This document shows, one piece after another, positions 37,021 to 44,738 of a stretch of DNA of 64,000 nucleotides (the stretch's first letter is position 1; the number at the start of each line of letters is the position of its first letter). The notes under the pieces are model-generated. The model did not search any database. It was not told the origin of the DNA and saw only the letters and a list, made by a program, of their open reading frames with translations. The stretch comes from Glo-17 sp964637835 (lineage in GTDB: Bacteria; Krumholzibacteriota; Krumholzibacteriia; LZORAL124-64-63), in the NCBI GenBank assembly GCA_964637835.1, contig CAZWYF010000017.1:7541-71540 (forward strand), written 5' to 3'. A program made the position numbers and the translations under genes.

Positions 37021-37524
37021 ATGATCCGCATCGTCACCATCGTCCTGGTCACGCTGATCGCGGGTGCCGCCGTCGCGCAGGATTGCCAGATGATCATGCT
37101 CTTCGAGAGCGACGGCGGGCTCGTCGACCAGATCGTCGTCGGCGCGGGCCCGTTGACGGGACACCTGGTGCTGTCCTCCGACGTCGACGAGGTCTCGGCC
37201 TTCGAGGCGAGCCTGGAGATCACCCCGCCGGGGTCGCTCTTCGTGCTCGCGATGAGCGGGCCCAACGGATTCACCAACTACGGGGACATGGATGATCTCC
37301 TGGTCGGGTACGGCACGCCGGTGCCCACCTCCGATCCGACGATCCTGTGCTCCTTCGAGCTCCAGGTGACTTCCAGCGCGCACGTCGTGATCTGCGTCGA
37401 CGACGTGGAGATCGGCGGGGACGAGATCGCGTATCCGTGCGAGGGCGGGTGTTCGGAGATCAATCCGCCGGTGCCCGTCGAGGCGTGGACGTTCAGTACG
37501 TTGAAGGGGGTGTTCGGGGGATAG
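37021..37524 (+). CDS. Small exported protein with KGVFGG tail
   Basis: A 167-aa exported protein of unknown function. Signal peptide MIRIVTIVLVTLIAGAAVAQ; mature part beta-rich with a cohesin-like or Ig-like look (LSSDVDEVSAFEASLEITPPGSLF, CSFELQVTSSAHVVICVDDVEI) and four to five Cys. The C-terminus NPPVPVEAWTFSTLKGVFGG aligns with the tails of the proteins at 31729 and 63149. The start at 37021 has AGGAGGGAG upstream; an earlier in-frame ATG (36988) would spoil the signal peptide. A -10-like TATATT lies at 36974-36979 with no clear -35. Confidence 0.8.
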   Translation: MIRIVTIVLVTLIAGAAVAQDCQMIMLFESDGGLVDQIVVGAGPLTGHLVLSSDVDEVSAFEASLEITPPGSLFVLAMSGPNGFTNYGDMDDLLVGYGTPVPTSDPTILCSFELQVTSSAHVVICVDDVEIGGDEIAYPCEGGCSEINPPVPVEAWTFSTLKGVFGG

Positions 37525-37650
37525 CGGCTCGGGACTGTCGTCGGTCGGGAGCCTGGCAAGCAGGAACGCTTCCTCGTAGACTGCCATGAACAGCATCTGG
37601 ACCCGTGAGCCCGGGCCGCCGGTCCATCGCCCAGCCGACGGGAGCCCACC

Positions 37651-39150
37651 ATGCGCCCTCTGCCCACCGCCGGATCGCTCGCCGCCCTGACCGTGATGTC
37701 CGCGGCCCTCCTGCTCTGCTTCGCCGCACCCGCCACCGCCGCCACCGCCTCCACCGCCACCATCGCCTGGCGCGTGGAGATCGACGGCCGGGTCAACATC
37801 CCGGTGGCCCTCGGCCCGGACGGCGAGATCGCCGTCCAGGGCTTCGAGCTGGTGGTCATCGAGCCCGACGGTTCGGTGCGCTGGCGTCAGGACATGGCCC
37901 TGCCGCTGGACAACCGCATGTGCTCCATCGACCAGGCCGGTCGCATCTACGCGGCCACGGGCAACGACCTGCGCGCCTTCGCGCCCGACGGCACCTTGCT
38001 GTGGACCGCCCTCGAGAACGACGACGGCTTCCGCCCCTACGCCGGGCCCAGCGTGGGCCCGGACGGGAACATCTACGTGCTCGACGTCACGCCCCTGGCC
38101 CTCGGTGGCCGCGGCTTCGTCTCCCTGACGCCCGACGGCGACGTCCGCTGGGATCATCCGCACGAGTACTGGGCCCTGGCCGAGCTGGGCGCCGCCACCC
38201 GCCGCGAGATCGCCTTCGCCGATGGCCTGGCCCTGGTCAGTTCCCCGGGGATGCCCTGCGAGGGCAGTTGCCTCGCCTCCGGCGTGATGGCCTTCACCCC
38301 GGACGGGGACGTGGCCTGGTCCGTGGAGACCAGTACCCCCCACTGGCTCTCGCCCGCGGTGCCGGGCAAGGTCTTCCTGGCGCGTGACCTGCAGGCCTTC
38401 GACATCCTCGACACCGCAGACGGCAGCGTCACCCCGATCCCGCTCTCCCCGCAGCCCACCTACACCTTCAAGCGCGTGGCCGTGGGCCCCGACGGCACCG
38501 GCTACGTGGGCACCACGCCCAGCTCCGCGGGCATCCGGCGCCTCGATCCCTCGGGCACGTCGTCCGTCCTCGCCGGCGACCTCGGCGTGCCCGGCGTGCC
38601 GGCCGTCAGCCCCGACGGCTCGCTGCTGGTGGTTCCCACGGCGGAGTCGTTCCTGCCCTCGCTCAACACCCTGACCGGCCTCGACCCGCAGACCGGCACG
38701 GTGCTCTGGACGGTGCCCATGCCGCCGGGCGAGGACGGCCGGTTCCCCATGGCCATCGGCATGCCGCGCTTCTCGGCCGACGGGCGGATGGTCTACCTGA
38801 CCGCCGCGACCGTCGATCGGTCCTGGGTCTACGCCTTCGAGCTGCAGAGCCCCACGGGCGTGGACGACCAGGTCATCGGCGACCTCGCCGCCCTGGATCT
38901 GCGGGTGGTGACCAGCACCGGGTCCGCGGGCGCAGGCTTCCGGTTCGACCTGCCGGCGGCGGCGCCGGTGACCCTGGAGGTCTTCGACCTGCGCGGCCGC
39001 CGGGTGGCCACCGTGATCGACGGCGAGACGCTCGCCGCCGGCCAGACCACCCGCTCGTGGACCCCGCGCCGCCTGGGGAGCGGGATGTACCTCGCGCGCC
39101 TGCAGGTCGGTCACCGCACGGCCACGGCCAGGCTCACCCTCGTGCGGTAG
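37651..39150 (+). CDS. Exported PQQ-type beta-propeller with FlgD-like sorting domain
   Basis: A 499-aa exported protein. Signal peptide 1-31 (cut after ATA), then a propeller built of short repeats with the PDG signature (ALGPDGEIAVQG, VIEPDGSVRWR, AFAPDGTLLWT, SLTPDGDVRWD, AFTPDGDVAWS), typical of PQQ/NHL-like repeats. The C-terminal ~80 residues are the sorting module: FRFDLPAAAPVTLEVFDLRGRRVATV and GMYLARLQVGHRTATARLTLVR. GC content is back to the core level. There is no enzymatic motif; an extracellular binding or scaffolding role is likely. Convergent with the HNH gene downstream. Confidence 0.88.
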   Translation: MRPLPTAGSLAALTVMSAALLLCFAAPATAATASTATIAWRVEIDGRVNIPVALGPDGEIAVQGFELVVIEPDGSVRWRQDMALPLDNRMCSIDQAGRIYAATGNDLRAFAPDGTLLWTALENDDGFRPYAGPSVGPDGNIYVLDVTPLALGGRGFVSLTPDGDVRWDHPHEYWALAELGAATRREIAFADGLALVSSPGMPCEGSCLASGVMAFTPDGDVAWSVETSTPHWLSPAVPGKVFLARDLQAFDILDTADGSVTPIPLSPQPTYTFKRVAVGPDGTGYVGTTPSSAGIRRLDPSGTSSVLAGDLGVPGVPAVSPDGSLLVVPTAESFLPSLNTLTGLDPQTGTVLWTVPMPPGEDGRFPMAIGMPRFSADGRMVYLTAATVDRSWVYAFELQSPTGVDDQVIGDLAALDLRVVTSTGSAGAGFRFDLPAAAPVTLEVFDLRGRRVATVIDGETLAAGQTTRSWTPRRLGSGMYLARLQVGHRTATARLTLVR

Positions 39151-39179
39151 CCGGGCACCACCGGACGCCGGCCGCGGGG

Positions 39180-39494
39180 TCAGTCCTTCCGCGGCCGGCG
39201 CACCGCGATCCGCTTGCCCGGATCCTGCCGCCGCGCGAACGCCACGAACCGCGCGATCCCCGGGTGCTTCCGCAGCGCGTCCAGCGTGCGATACCCCTCC
39301 GCCAGCTCCCGGGACGACAGCTCCGCGTGCACCGTCCGGTGACATGCCACGCACAGCGTCACCGTCTGCTGCCGCGCGGCCTCCCGGTCGAAACCGGGAC
39401 GACCCCGCAGCCGCGCATGCTCGCTGCGTGGGATCAGGTGGTGCTCGGTGAGGTCCGGCGCGGGCCGGCCGCAGAGGGCGCAGGTCTCGGGCAT
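39180..39494 (-). CDS. Small HNH endonuclease-like protein
   Basis: A 104-aa protein with an HNH fold: a zinc site from CALC near the start and CVACH in the middle, and the catalytic-type EHHLIPRSEH segment. It has no other domain. The first 64 residues and some upstream DNA (39303-39575) are duplicated at 44426-44698. It follows the nucleotidyltransferase gene on the same strand after 50 bases. Small HNH proteins can be nicking enzymes of mobile or defence systems or of unknown housekeeping use. Confidence 0.85.
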   Translation of the reverse strand: MPETCALCGRPAPDLTEHHLIPRSEHARLRGRPGFDREAARQQTVTLCVACHRTVHAELSSRELAEGYRTLDALRKHPGIARFVAFARRQDPGKRIAVRRPRKD

Positions 39495-39544
39495 GGGCAG
39501 AAGGATAGGACCACGCCGCCGGGTGCGCGAGGCCGGGCGCGCGA

Positions 39545-40354
39545 TCACGCGGGGCCGATCCGGTCGCCGTACGTCTCGCGCAGCAGGTCGTGGAACAGGG
39601 CATCCAGCGGCGCGGGGTCCCGGGTCTGGGGCGGCTGCTGGTTCTCGCCCGAGAGCCGGGCCAGCTGCTCGTCCAGGAAGTCCGAGATCGCGGCGATCCG
39701 CGGGCCGCGGTCCAGCTCCGCGCCGGCCAGCTTGCGGGCCACCAGCTGATCGATGGCCGCCCGCAGCGTGCCGTCCGGAACCAGCGCCTCGACCAGGGAG
39801 GCGAACTCCGTGGGCACCACGCCGCGGCCGGACTCGATCCACAGGCAGGCGAGCACCGGCCGCAGGACGTAGAAGTACTTCTTCACCCAGACCTCGTCGC
39901 CCTGCAGGTACTGGCGATGGTTGCCCCGGGCCATGTGCAGGTAGTGGTAAAGGCAGGAGATGGGGGAGTAGTAGGCCGGCATCAGGTCGCGCAGTCGGGC
40001 AGCCAGTGCCCCCGTCTCCCGGTACACCGTGGGCGATTGCAGCCACTCCAGGAGCGGGGGATTGGACTTGCGGAACAGGCCGAGGGCCTTGGGCAGGTCC
40101 CAGCCGGAGATGTCGAGGTCGTCGGCGATGGGCTCCTCGATGACGTCGCGCCGATCGGCGATGGTCAGGTACCAGGCGGCCGGGCGCAGGTAGACGAACC
40201 GCACGTCCCAGTCGCTGTCCCCTGAGGCGAAGCCCCAGGCCCGGCTGCCGGACTCGCAGGCGTAGAGGATGCGCACCTGCTGCTGCCGTTCGATGCGGTC
40301 GAGCTCGCTGCGGATCCGGTCGATCTGGCGCTCGGTCTCGTGGTCGCCGCTCAT
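39545..40354 (-). CDS. YcgL/RlaP-type nucleotidyltransferase
   Basis: A 269-aa protein of the minimal nucleotidyltransferase superfamily, YcgL/RlaP group. The signature GSRAWGFASGDSDWDVRFVY (hG[GS]-x-DxD) lies at about residues 34-54, and family segments follow: PPLLEWLQSPTVY, YHYLHMARGNHRQYL and VWVKKYFYVLRPVLAC. RlaP enzymes are associated with RNA ligase/repair genes in other genomes; none is adjacent here. Start at 40354 overlaps the stop of the upstream gene (ATGA). Confidence 0.87.
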   Translation of the reverse strand: MSGDHETERQIDRIRSELDRIERQQQVRILYACESGSRAWGFASGDSDWDVRFVYLRPAAWYLTIADRRDVIEEPIADDLDISGWDLPKALGLFRKSNPPLLEWLQSPTVYRETGALAARLRDLMPAYYSPISCLYHYLHMARGNHRQYLQGDEVWVKKYFYVLRPVLACLWIESGRGVVPTEFASLVEALVPDGTLRAAIDQLVARKLAGAELDRGPRIAAISDFLDEQLARLSGENQQPPQTRDPAPLDALFHDLLRETYGDRIGPA

Positions 40355-41202
40355 CGGGTCTCCTCGCGCTCGCCACCGGGCATGCGCGGCCGCACGCCCA
40401 GGACGCTGGGAATGGGCCAGGCGTGGATGTTGTCGTCGTTCTCGTTGAAGGATGTCTCGTAGCTGCCCACGCACTCGAGCGTCCGGCCGCCTGCATCGAC
40501 GAACAGCTGGGCCTCTGGGCCGCCTTCGAGGTGCTGCAGCGCGACCAGGTCGATCTCCGCGGCGAGCAGCTCACCGTTCAGCCCGTGCATGGAGAACGGC
40601 GAGCGGGAGAAGATCATCAGGATGTTCCCGTCCCGGTCCTTGCCCAGGGCGGCCTCGCTCCAGCGCTCCGGCTGCTCGGACCAGCGGTTCTCGCCCGGCC
40701 GCTTGATCAGTCGCAGGTTCTGCACCGGCGAGGCGTAGTTCTCGCCGACGGCCGCGATGGAGACGCCCGCGGCGTCGAGATCGAAGATGCGGAACGGGGC
40801 GCACGTGTCTGGAGCGTCCGGATGGAAGGCCGCCACCGACTGGTAGGCGTTGACTCCGGCGGCGTTCACGTGGCCGCGGGATTCCAGGTAGCCGACATGC
40901 GTGAGGTGGTCGGTGGCGAACATGCCCGCGTTGATCGCGGCCGTCAGTCCGTGCTCGCGGGCCCACTGCCGGGCCGTCCGGTTCCGGGAGTCACCGGTCT
41001 GGCTACGCATCACCACGTCGAGTTCCCAGCGCGCGGGGTCGATCCGCAGCACCGCGATGCGGGAGTCGCCGACGTCGCTCGGCACGGTGGCGGTGATCCA
41101 GCGCAGCTCGAGGCCGGGCTTGAGGGTCTCCCAGGTGGACGCGGCCACCGGGATGCAGGCGAGCAGCAATATCAGCACGGTGCGCGGGATGATCATCGTC
41201 AT
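40351..41202 (-). CDS. Exported phosphodiester glycosidase (NAGPA/DUF2233 family)
   Basis: A 283-aa exported protein with a signal peptide (ILLLACIPVAAS). NAGPA-family features: GLELRWITATVP, AAINAGMFATD (conserved Asn-Gly-Phe region), and LFVDAGGRTLECVG; such proteins cleave phosphodiester-linked N-acetylglucosamine or related cell-envelope sugars. The ATG at 41202 has an AGG six bases upstream; TTG at 41208 and ATG at 41196 are alternatives. It is translationally coupled to the nucleotidyltransferase gene. The 3' end of an RND pump gene (41286-41329) lies just upstream, implying that the pump gene was once its direct neighbour. Confidence 0.85.
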   Translation of the reverse strand: MTMIIPRTVLILLLACIPVAASTWETLKPGLELRWITATVPSDVGDSRIAVLRIDPARWELDVVMRSQTGDSRNRTARQWAREHGLTAAINAGMFATDHLTHVGYLESRGHVNAAGVNAYQSVAAFHPDAPDTCAPFRIFDLDAAGVSIAAVGENYASPVQNLRLIKRPGENRWSEQPERWSEAALGKDRDGNILMIFSRSPFSMHGLNGELLAAEIDLVALQHLEGGPEAQLFVDAGGRTLECVGSYETSFNENDDNIHAWPIPSVLGVRPRMPGGEREETR

Positions 41203-41285
41203 GAGCAACCTGCCTCATGGGTCGGTACCGGGCGAGGCTACCACGCGCACCTCGTGGCCGGTAGCCCCGATCGCGCAGGCTCCGG

Positions 41286-41329
41286 CGTCACGACCCCCTG
41301 GCGAGCCTGCGCCGCATCCGCCGGCCGAG
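41286..41329 (-). repeat. 44-bp copy of the RND gene 3' end (left direct repeat)
   Basis: Forty-four bases matching 44695-44738 with one mismatch, in the same orientation. They encode the last 14 codons and stop of the RND pump. The two copies flank the low-GC island, so the insertion fell at this point or the island can be lost by recombination between them. Confidence 0.85.
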
Positions 41330-41392
41330 ACCGCGCGCTGGACCCGTTCAGTCGACAAGCGTAGCGCGGTGACCGGTGTGGCGAAATTGAAC

Positions 41393-41420
41393 TTGCATTA
41401 CCTGGCCGGGGGGGTATGCT
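41393..41420 (+). promoter_or_regulatory. Candidate promoter of the peptide cassette
   Basis: TTGCAT (41393-41398) and TATGCT (41415-41420) with a 16-base spacer, in an AT-richer patch. Transcription would begin about 200 bases before the peptide gene, leaving a long leader. I see no riboswitch or other clear structure in that leader. Confidence 0.45.
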
Positions 41421-41630
41421 CGCGTCATCGAGTCTGGGGGTGAGGGCTCGACTCGCTTGCACATCTGCGTTGCTGACGGCCGAATCGCGACGCCGGGGGA
41501 GTGCGGGCGAGTTCTTCGCCGAACTTCTGGACCTGGACACGCGAGTGCGGAGTACGCCTTTGCCTGGCAGATTCTCGCCTCCGCACCGCACCCCGGAGTT
41601 TGCAATAGTATCAATCGAAAGGAGAGGCCG

Positions 41631-41804
41631 ATGGCATTCAAGCGAGTGTTCGGTGCACTCATGGTGGTCTTCATGACGTCACTCTTCGCCACGACGGTGA
41701 ATCGGGCGGAAGCCTCCGGCGACGACGTCAAGCCCGTGACCTGGCAGTGTGCGAAATGCTGCATCACGGGTCTGGGATGTCCCGACGACGGCTGTGACTG
41801 CTGA
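41631..41804 (+). CDS. 57-aa exported peptide with six C-terminal cysteines
   Basis: A very short gene with an excellent ribosome site (AAGGAGAGG). Signal peptide about 1-28 (cut after AEA), leaving a mature chain of about 29 residues that holds six Cys at positions 40, 43, 44, 50, 55 and 57 (C-x2-CC-x5-C-x4-C-x-C). The pattern, the small size and a propeller gene next door recall NVEALA-type secreted peptides of Bacteroidetes; the VNRAEAS stretch loosely resembles their namesake motif. It may be a precursor peptide, a metal-binding peptide or a disulfide-rich signal. It starts a three-gene cassette on the plus strand. Confidence 0.75.
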   Translation: MAFKRVFGALMVVFMTSLFATTVNRAEASGDDVKPVTWQCAKCCITGLGCPDDGCDC

Positions 41805-41877
41805 CATCCCGCTGGCCGGCGGTGTTCGGGTCGTCGTCCGAACACCGCCGAACAGGGTCGCAACGAAAGGTCGGAGG

Positions 41878-42972
41878 ATGAAATCGTCTTGGATCACCAT
41901 CGGCACTCTGCTCTTCTGTCTCACGACCGACTCGATCGCGGCTTGTCGAGTCTACGATCTCGTAGAAGTCGCCGTGATGGATTGCCGGGCCCGGAGCGCG
42001 ATCGAGATCTTCGACAAGGACGCGCATTCGGCGATGGACAACCTCCTCGGAGCAGTGCCGTACGGTGACAACGGTCTCGCCGTGTACGATCGTATCTCGC
42101 GCACGCTCATGGTCTTCGACTCTCAGACCAACATGGTCTGGCAACGGGGATCGGTCGGGCAGGGACCGGAAGACCATGCAGGGCCGTGCGAGCCTCTTCT
42201 TCTCCAGGACGGATATATCGGTCTGGCCGACTACGGCGGTCAGCCCAAGGTCTTGATCTGGGACGACTCCGGCGATTTCGTCGACTCCGTCGTATTGACC
42301 GGCTATCTGCAGTGTCAGCAGATCGAGTACGCCTCGGGTGGGTACGTGGCGCTCTGTAGTCAGACCGAACGTGCTGGCGACGGCTATCAGGTCATCATCG
42401 ATCTCGTCCGGTACGACTCGAACGGGTTCAAACAAGCCGAGCAAGAGATTCGCCGATTCAAGATGGTTCGCCCGCGCGCCGGCGAGCGGGTGCCGGCAGA
42501 TATCTGGCGCCCGTTCCCGCGCATGTGTGTCGACTCCAGCGGCTTCGTGTACATCCAGCGCGATACCCGCAGAGCCAGTTTCGATGTGTACAACGAGGAT
42601 CTCACTCTTGTGAATGCGATTGGCCGTGATTGGACCGGTGAAGCGCGTAGTCCTGAAGACATCCAGTCCGATCTGGATCGCTGGGAAGGCAAGATCGAAC
42701 CGTTTACCCTCGAGCCCGCCGGTGTCCATGTCTTCGCGCGGGACGACGGAGAACTGTGGGTACAGTTGCCCGGGCGAACGCCGGACGAGGTCATGTTCGA
42801 GGTGCTCGATCGCACTTCGACCCGCGAAGGACAGGTGCGTATCGCAGGGATGCCGTCCGCGACGGGCGAGTTCATGATCGTGGGAGATCGCCTGCTCTGG
42901 TTCGAGGATCCCGATCTCATCACCGATCGCGCGGAATGCGTCGGAGTATACGCGATGGTACCCAGACAGTGA
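41878..42972 (+). CDS. Exported 6-bladed-propeller-like protein
   Basis: A 364-aa exported protein with a signal peptide (IGTLLFCLTTDSIAA). The body resembles 6-bladed beta-propeller proteins: AVPYGDNGLAVYDRISRTLMVFD, GSVGQGPEDHAGP (the G-x-GPG-like turn), CVDSSGFVYIQRDTRRASFDVYNEDL, and HVFARDDGELWVQLPGR. Several Cys are present. The start at 41878 has GGAGG close by; the frame is open further upstream. It lies 73 bases after the peptide gene and is probably co-transcribed. In Bacteroidetes, propellers of this type accompany small Cys-rich secreted peptides. GC is far below that of the core genes. Confidence 0.78.
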   Translation: MKSSWITIGTLLFCLTTDSIAACRVYDLVEVAVMDCRARSAIEIFDKDAHSAMDNLLGAVPYGDNGLAVYDRISRTLMVFDSQTNMVWQRGSVGQGPEDHAGPCEPLLLQDGYIGLADYGGQPKVLIWDDSGDFVDSVVLTGYLQCQQIEYASGGYVALCSQTERAGDGYQVIIDLVRYDSNGFKQAEQEIRRFKMVRPRAGERVPADIWRPFPRMCVDSSGFVYIQRDTRRASFDVYNEDLTLVNAIGRDWTGEARSPEDIQSDLDRWEGKIEPFTLEPAGVHVFARDDGELWVQLPGRTPDEVMFEVLDRTSTREGQVRIAGMPSATGEFMIVGDRLLWFEDPDLITDRAECVGVYAMVPRQ

Positions 42973-42985
42973 CGAGGCAGCCGGG

Positions 42986-44347
42986 TTGAGTGCCGAACGG
43001 AAAACCGTCCGCATTCACCTACGAGGGACCACGTTGGATGTGGTCGAGTCCGATGTCGTCTTTCTGTTCGAGGGCGGTCGGCTTGGATACGACTGCGCCG
43101 GATGCCAGGAGAATTGTTGCCGGGGAAACGGCTATTTCGTGCAGGCCGGTCACGAGATGGAGGTGCAGAGGGAGTATTACGCACATATCGACCTCTTTGC
43201 GAACAGGCAGCTCGCGATTTCGACCGTCGGGTCCGGGTGCTACGTGCGGAATCTGAAGCCTCGATGCTTCTTTTCGCTCGATGACGGTCGCTGCCGCATC
43301 CACGTCGAACATGGCCTCGGGTCGAAGCCAGAGACTTGTAGGCTATTCCCCTTCAATGGATTGCGCGTCGCAGGACGTTTTCTTCTCGTGTCGCCTCACC
43401 CAAGACTGTGCCCGCTCGAGGTCGCGAAGTCGGGCGAGCGTGCCGGAGAATCGGACTACCAGTATCTGTTCGAGCAAATGGCCCTGCGTGGGATCATGGG
43501 AAGCGCGGAGGAAGTCTATTCGCCGGCGGCCAGCATTGATGATACGATCGCGACGGAAAGGCATGTCGTTTCTCTTGCAGAGCGGTATCTCGAACGTGGT
43601 TTCGATGAGTTCGTCGTCTCTCAACTGGAACTGTCCGGGACCGGATGCGACCTCGCCCTGCGACACGAACTTGCTCGCAGTGCCTATCGGAGATTCCGTG
43701 ATCGTCTCCGGGACACCCTGGGCGTGTGGCCTCGACTGACCGAGGACGACTGCGCGGAAATCGATCGAATCATCATCGCGATGACTCCGATCCTGCGGTC
43801 GTACCTGCTATTCCGACCGCTAGCCGAGAAGCAGCCGGCTGCAATCTCGCCACCGCAGATCGTGTTCGCGATCGTCGCATTGCGAATCCTCTGCTTGCTG
43901 GCGGCAGAGGCCGACGGTTCCGTGATCACCTACCAGACAGTATCGACGATCTTCCACGACTTGAGACCGTTCTTGCTCGTCCTGGCGCACTGTGACGAAG
44001 CAATGACCTTGCGACGAGACAGGGCGGTCGAACTCGACATCGGTTTATCCGGAGATTCCGCCGCAGGCTACGCAGCGTTGTTGAAAGAACTCGTGCGTCA
44101 TCGCGATCGCGTACCCGTCGTGAGTCTCGGCGAGTTGATCGTTGGAACTACCGGTCCGTTCTCCGGATTGCGCGACGGAGGCTCGCATGCGATATGCGGA
44201 TCGCTTATCCGATCCATGATACCGGTATCTGACAGCAGAACAACGGCAGAACGCCGAAATCTGCGATGTGCGATCCAGCATGCCGTTCTACGCCGCATAC
44301 CCTCCCGACACCTCGCGCGCGTGGGAGAAGTCCTCGCGAGACGTTGA
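42986..44347 (+). CDS. YkgJ-type cysteine-cluster protein
   Basis: A 453-aa cytoplasmic protein. The N-terminal ~130 residues carry the CxxCxxxCC-type zinc/iron-chelating signature (YDCAGCQENCCRGNGYF), then CYVRNLKPRCFF, CRIHVEHGLGSKPETCRLFPF and a late Cys (HPRLCPL), the pattern of the YkgJ/FliB-like family. FliB is a lysine N-methylase in flagellin; other YkgJ proteins are uncharacterised. The remaining ~320 residues are alpha-helical and unassigned. TTG start with GAGG about ten bases upstream, 13 bases after the propeller stop. It is the only likely intracellular modifying protein of the cassette, hence a candidate maturase for the Cys-rich peptide (inference only). Confidence 0.75.
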   Translation: MSAERKTVRIHLRGTTLDVVESDVVFLFEGGRLGYDCAGCQENCCRGNGYFVQAGHEMEVQREYYAHIDLFANRQLAISTVGSGCYVRNLKPRCFFSLDDGRCRIHVEHGLGSKPETCRLFPFNGLRVAGRFLLVSPHPRLCPLEVAKSGERAGESDYQYLFEQMALRGIMGSAEEVYSPAASIDDTIATERHVVSLAERYLERGFDEFVVSQLELSGTGCDLALRHELARSAYRRFRDRLRDTLGVWPRLTEDDCAEIDRIIIAMTPILRSYLLFRPLAEKQPAAISPPQIVFAIVALRILCLLAAEADGSVITYQTVSTIFHDLRPFLLVLAHCDEAMTLRRDRAVELDIGLSGDSAAGYAALLKELVRHRDRVPVVSLGELIVGTTGPFSGLRDGGSHAICGSLIRSMIPVSDSRTTAERRNLRCAIQHAVLRRIPSRHLARVGEVLARR

Positions 44348-44617
44348 CATGAACCGGCATTCATGGCGCCACATCGACCACGTGACGGGCGCCATCGTTC
44401 TCGGCCGCCCTCGGGGCCGGTCCCTCAGCTCCCGGGACGACAGCTCCGCGTGCACCGTCCGGTGACACGGCACGCAGAGCGTCACCGTCTGCTGCCGCGC
44501 GGCCTCCCGGTCGAAACCGGGACGACCCCGCAGCCGCGCATGCTCGCTGCGTGGGATCAGGTGGTGCTCGGTGAGGTCCGGCGCGGGCCGGCCGCAGAGG
44601 GCGCAGGTCTCGGGCAT
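44288..44617 (-). pseudogene. Truncated duplicate of the HNH gene
   Basis: The 273-bp segment 44426-44698 copies 39303-39575 with about four mismatches. It keeps the start codon and first 64 codons of the HNH gene, including both Cys pairs and the EHHLIPRSEH region; beyond the breakpoint it reads 45 unrelated residues antisense to the YkgJ gene. It could still give a 109-aa protein, but the original C-terminus is lost. It marks the right edge of the island. Confidence 0.85.
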
Positions 44618-44694
44618 GGGCAGAAGGATAGGACCACGCCGCCGGGTGCGCGAGGCCGGGCGCACGATCACGCGGGGCCGATCCGGTCGCCGTA

Positions 44695-44738
44695 CGTCAC
44701 GACCCCCTGGCGAGCCTGCGCCGCACCCGCCGGCCGAG
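44695..44738 (-). repeat. 44-bp right direct repeat (intact RND 3' end)
   Basis: Partner of 41286-41329. It overlaps the end of the HNH copy by four bases (GTCA region), so three source sequences meet here: the island, the HNH segment and the RND gene. Confidence 0.85.
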
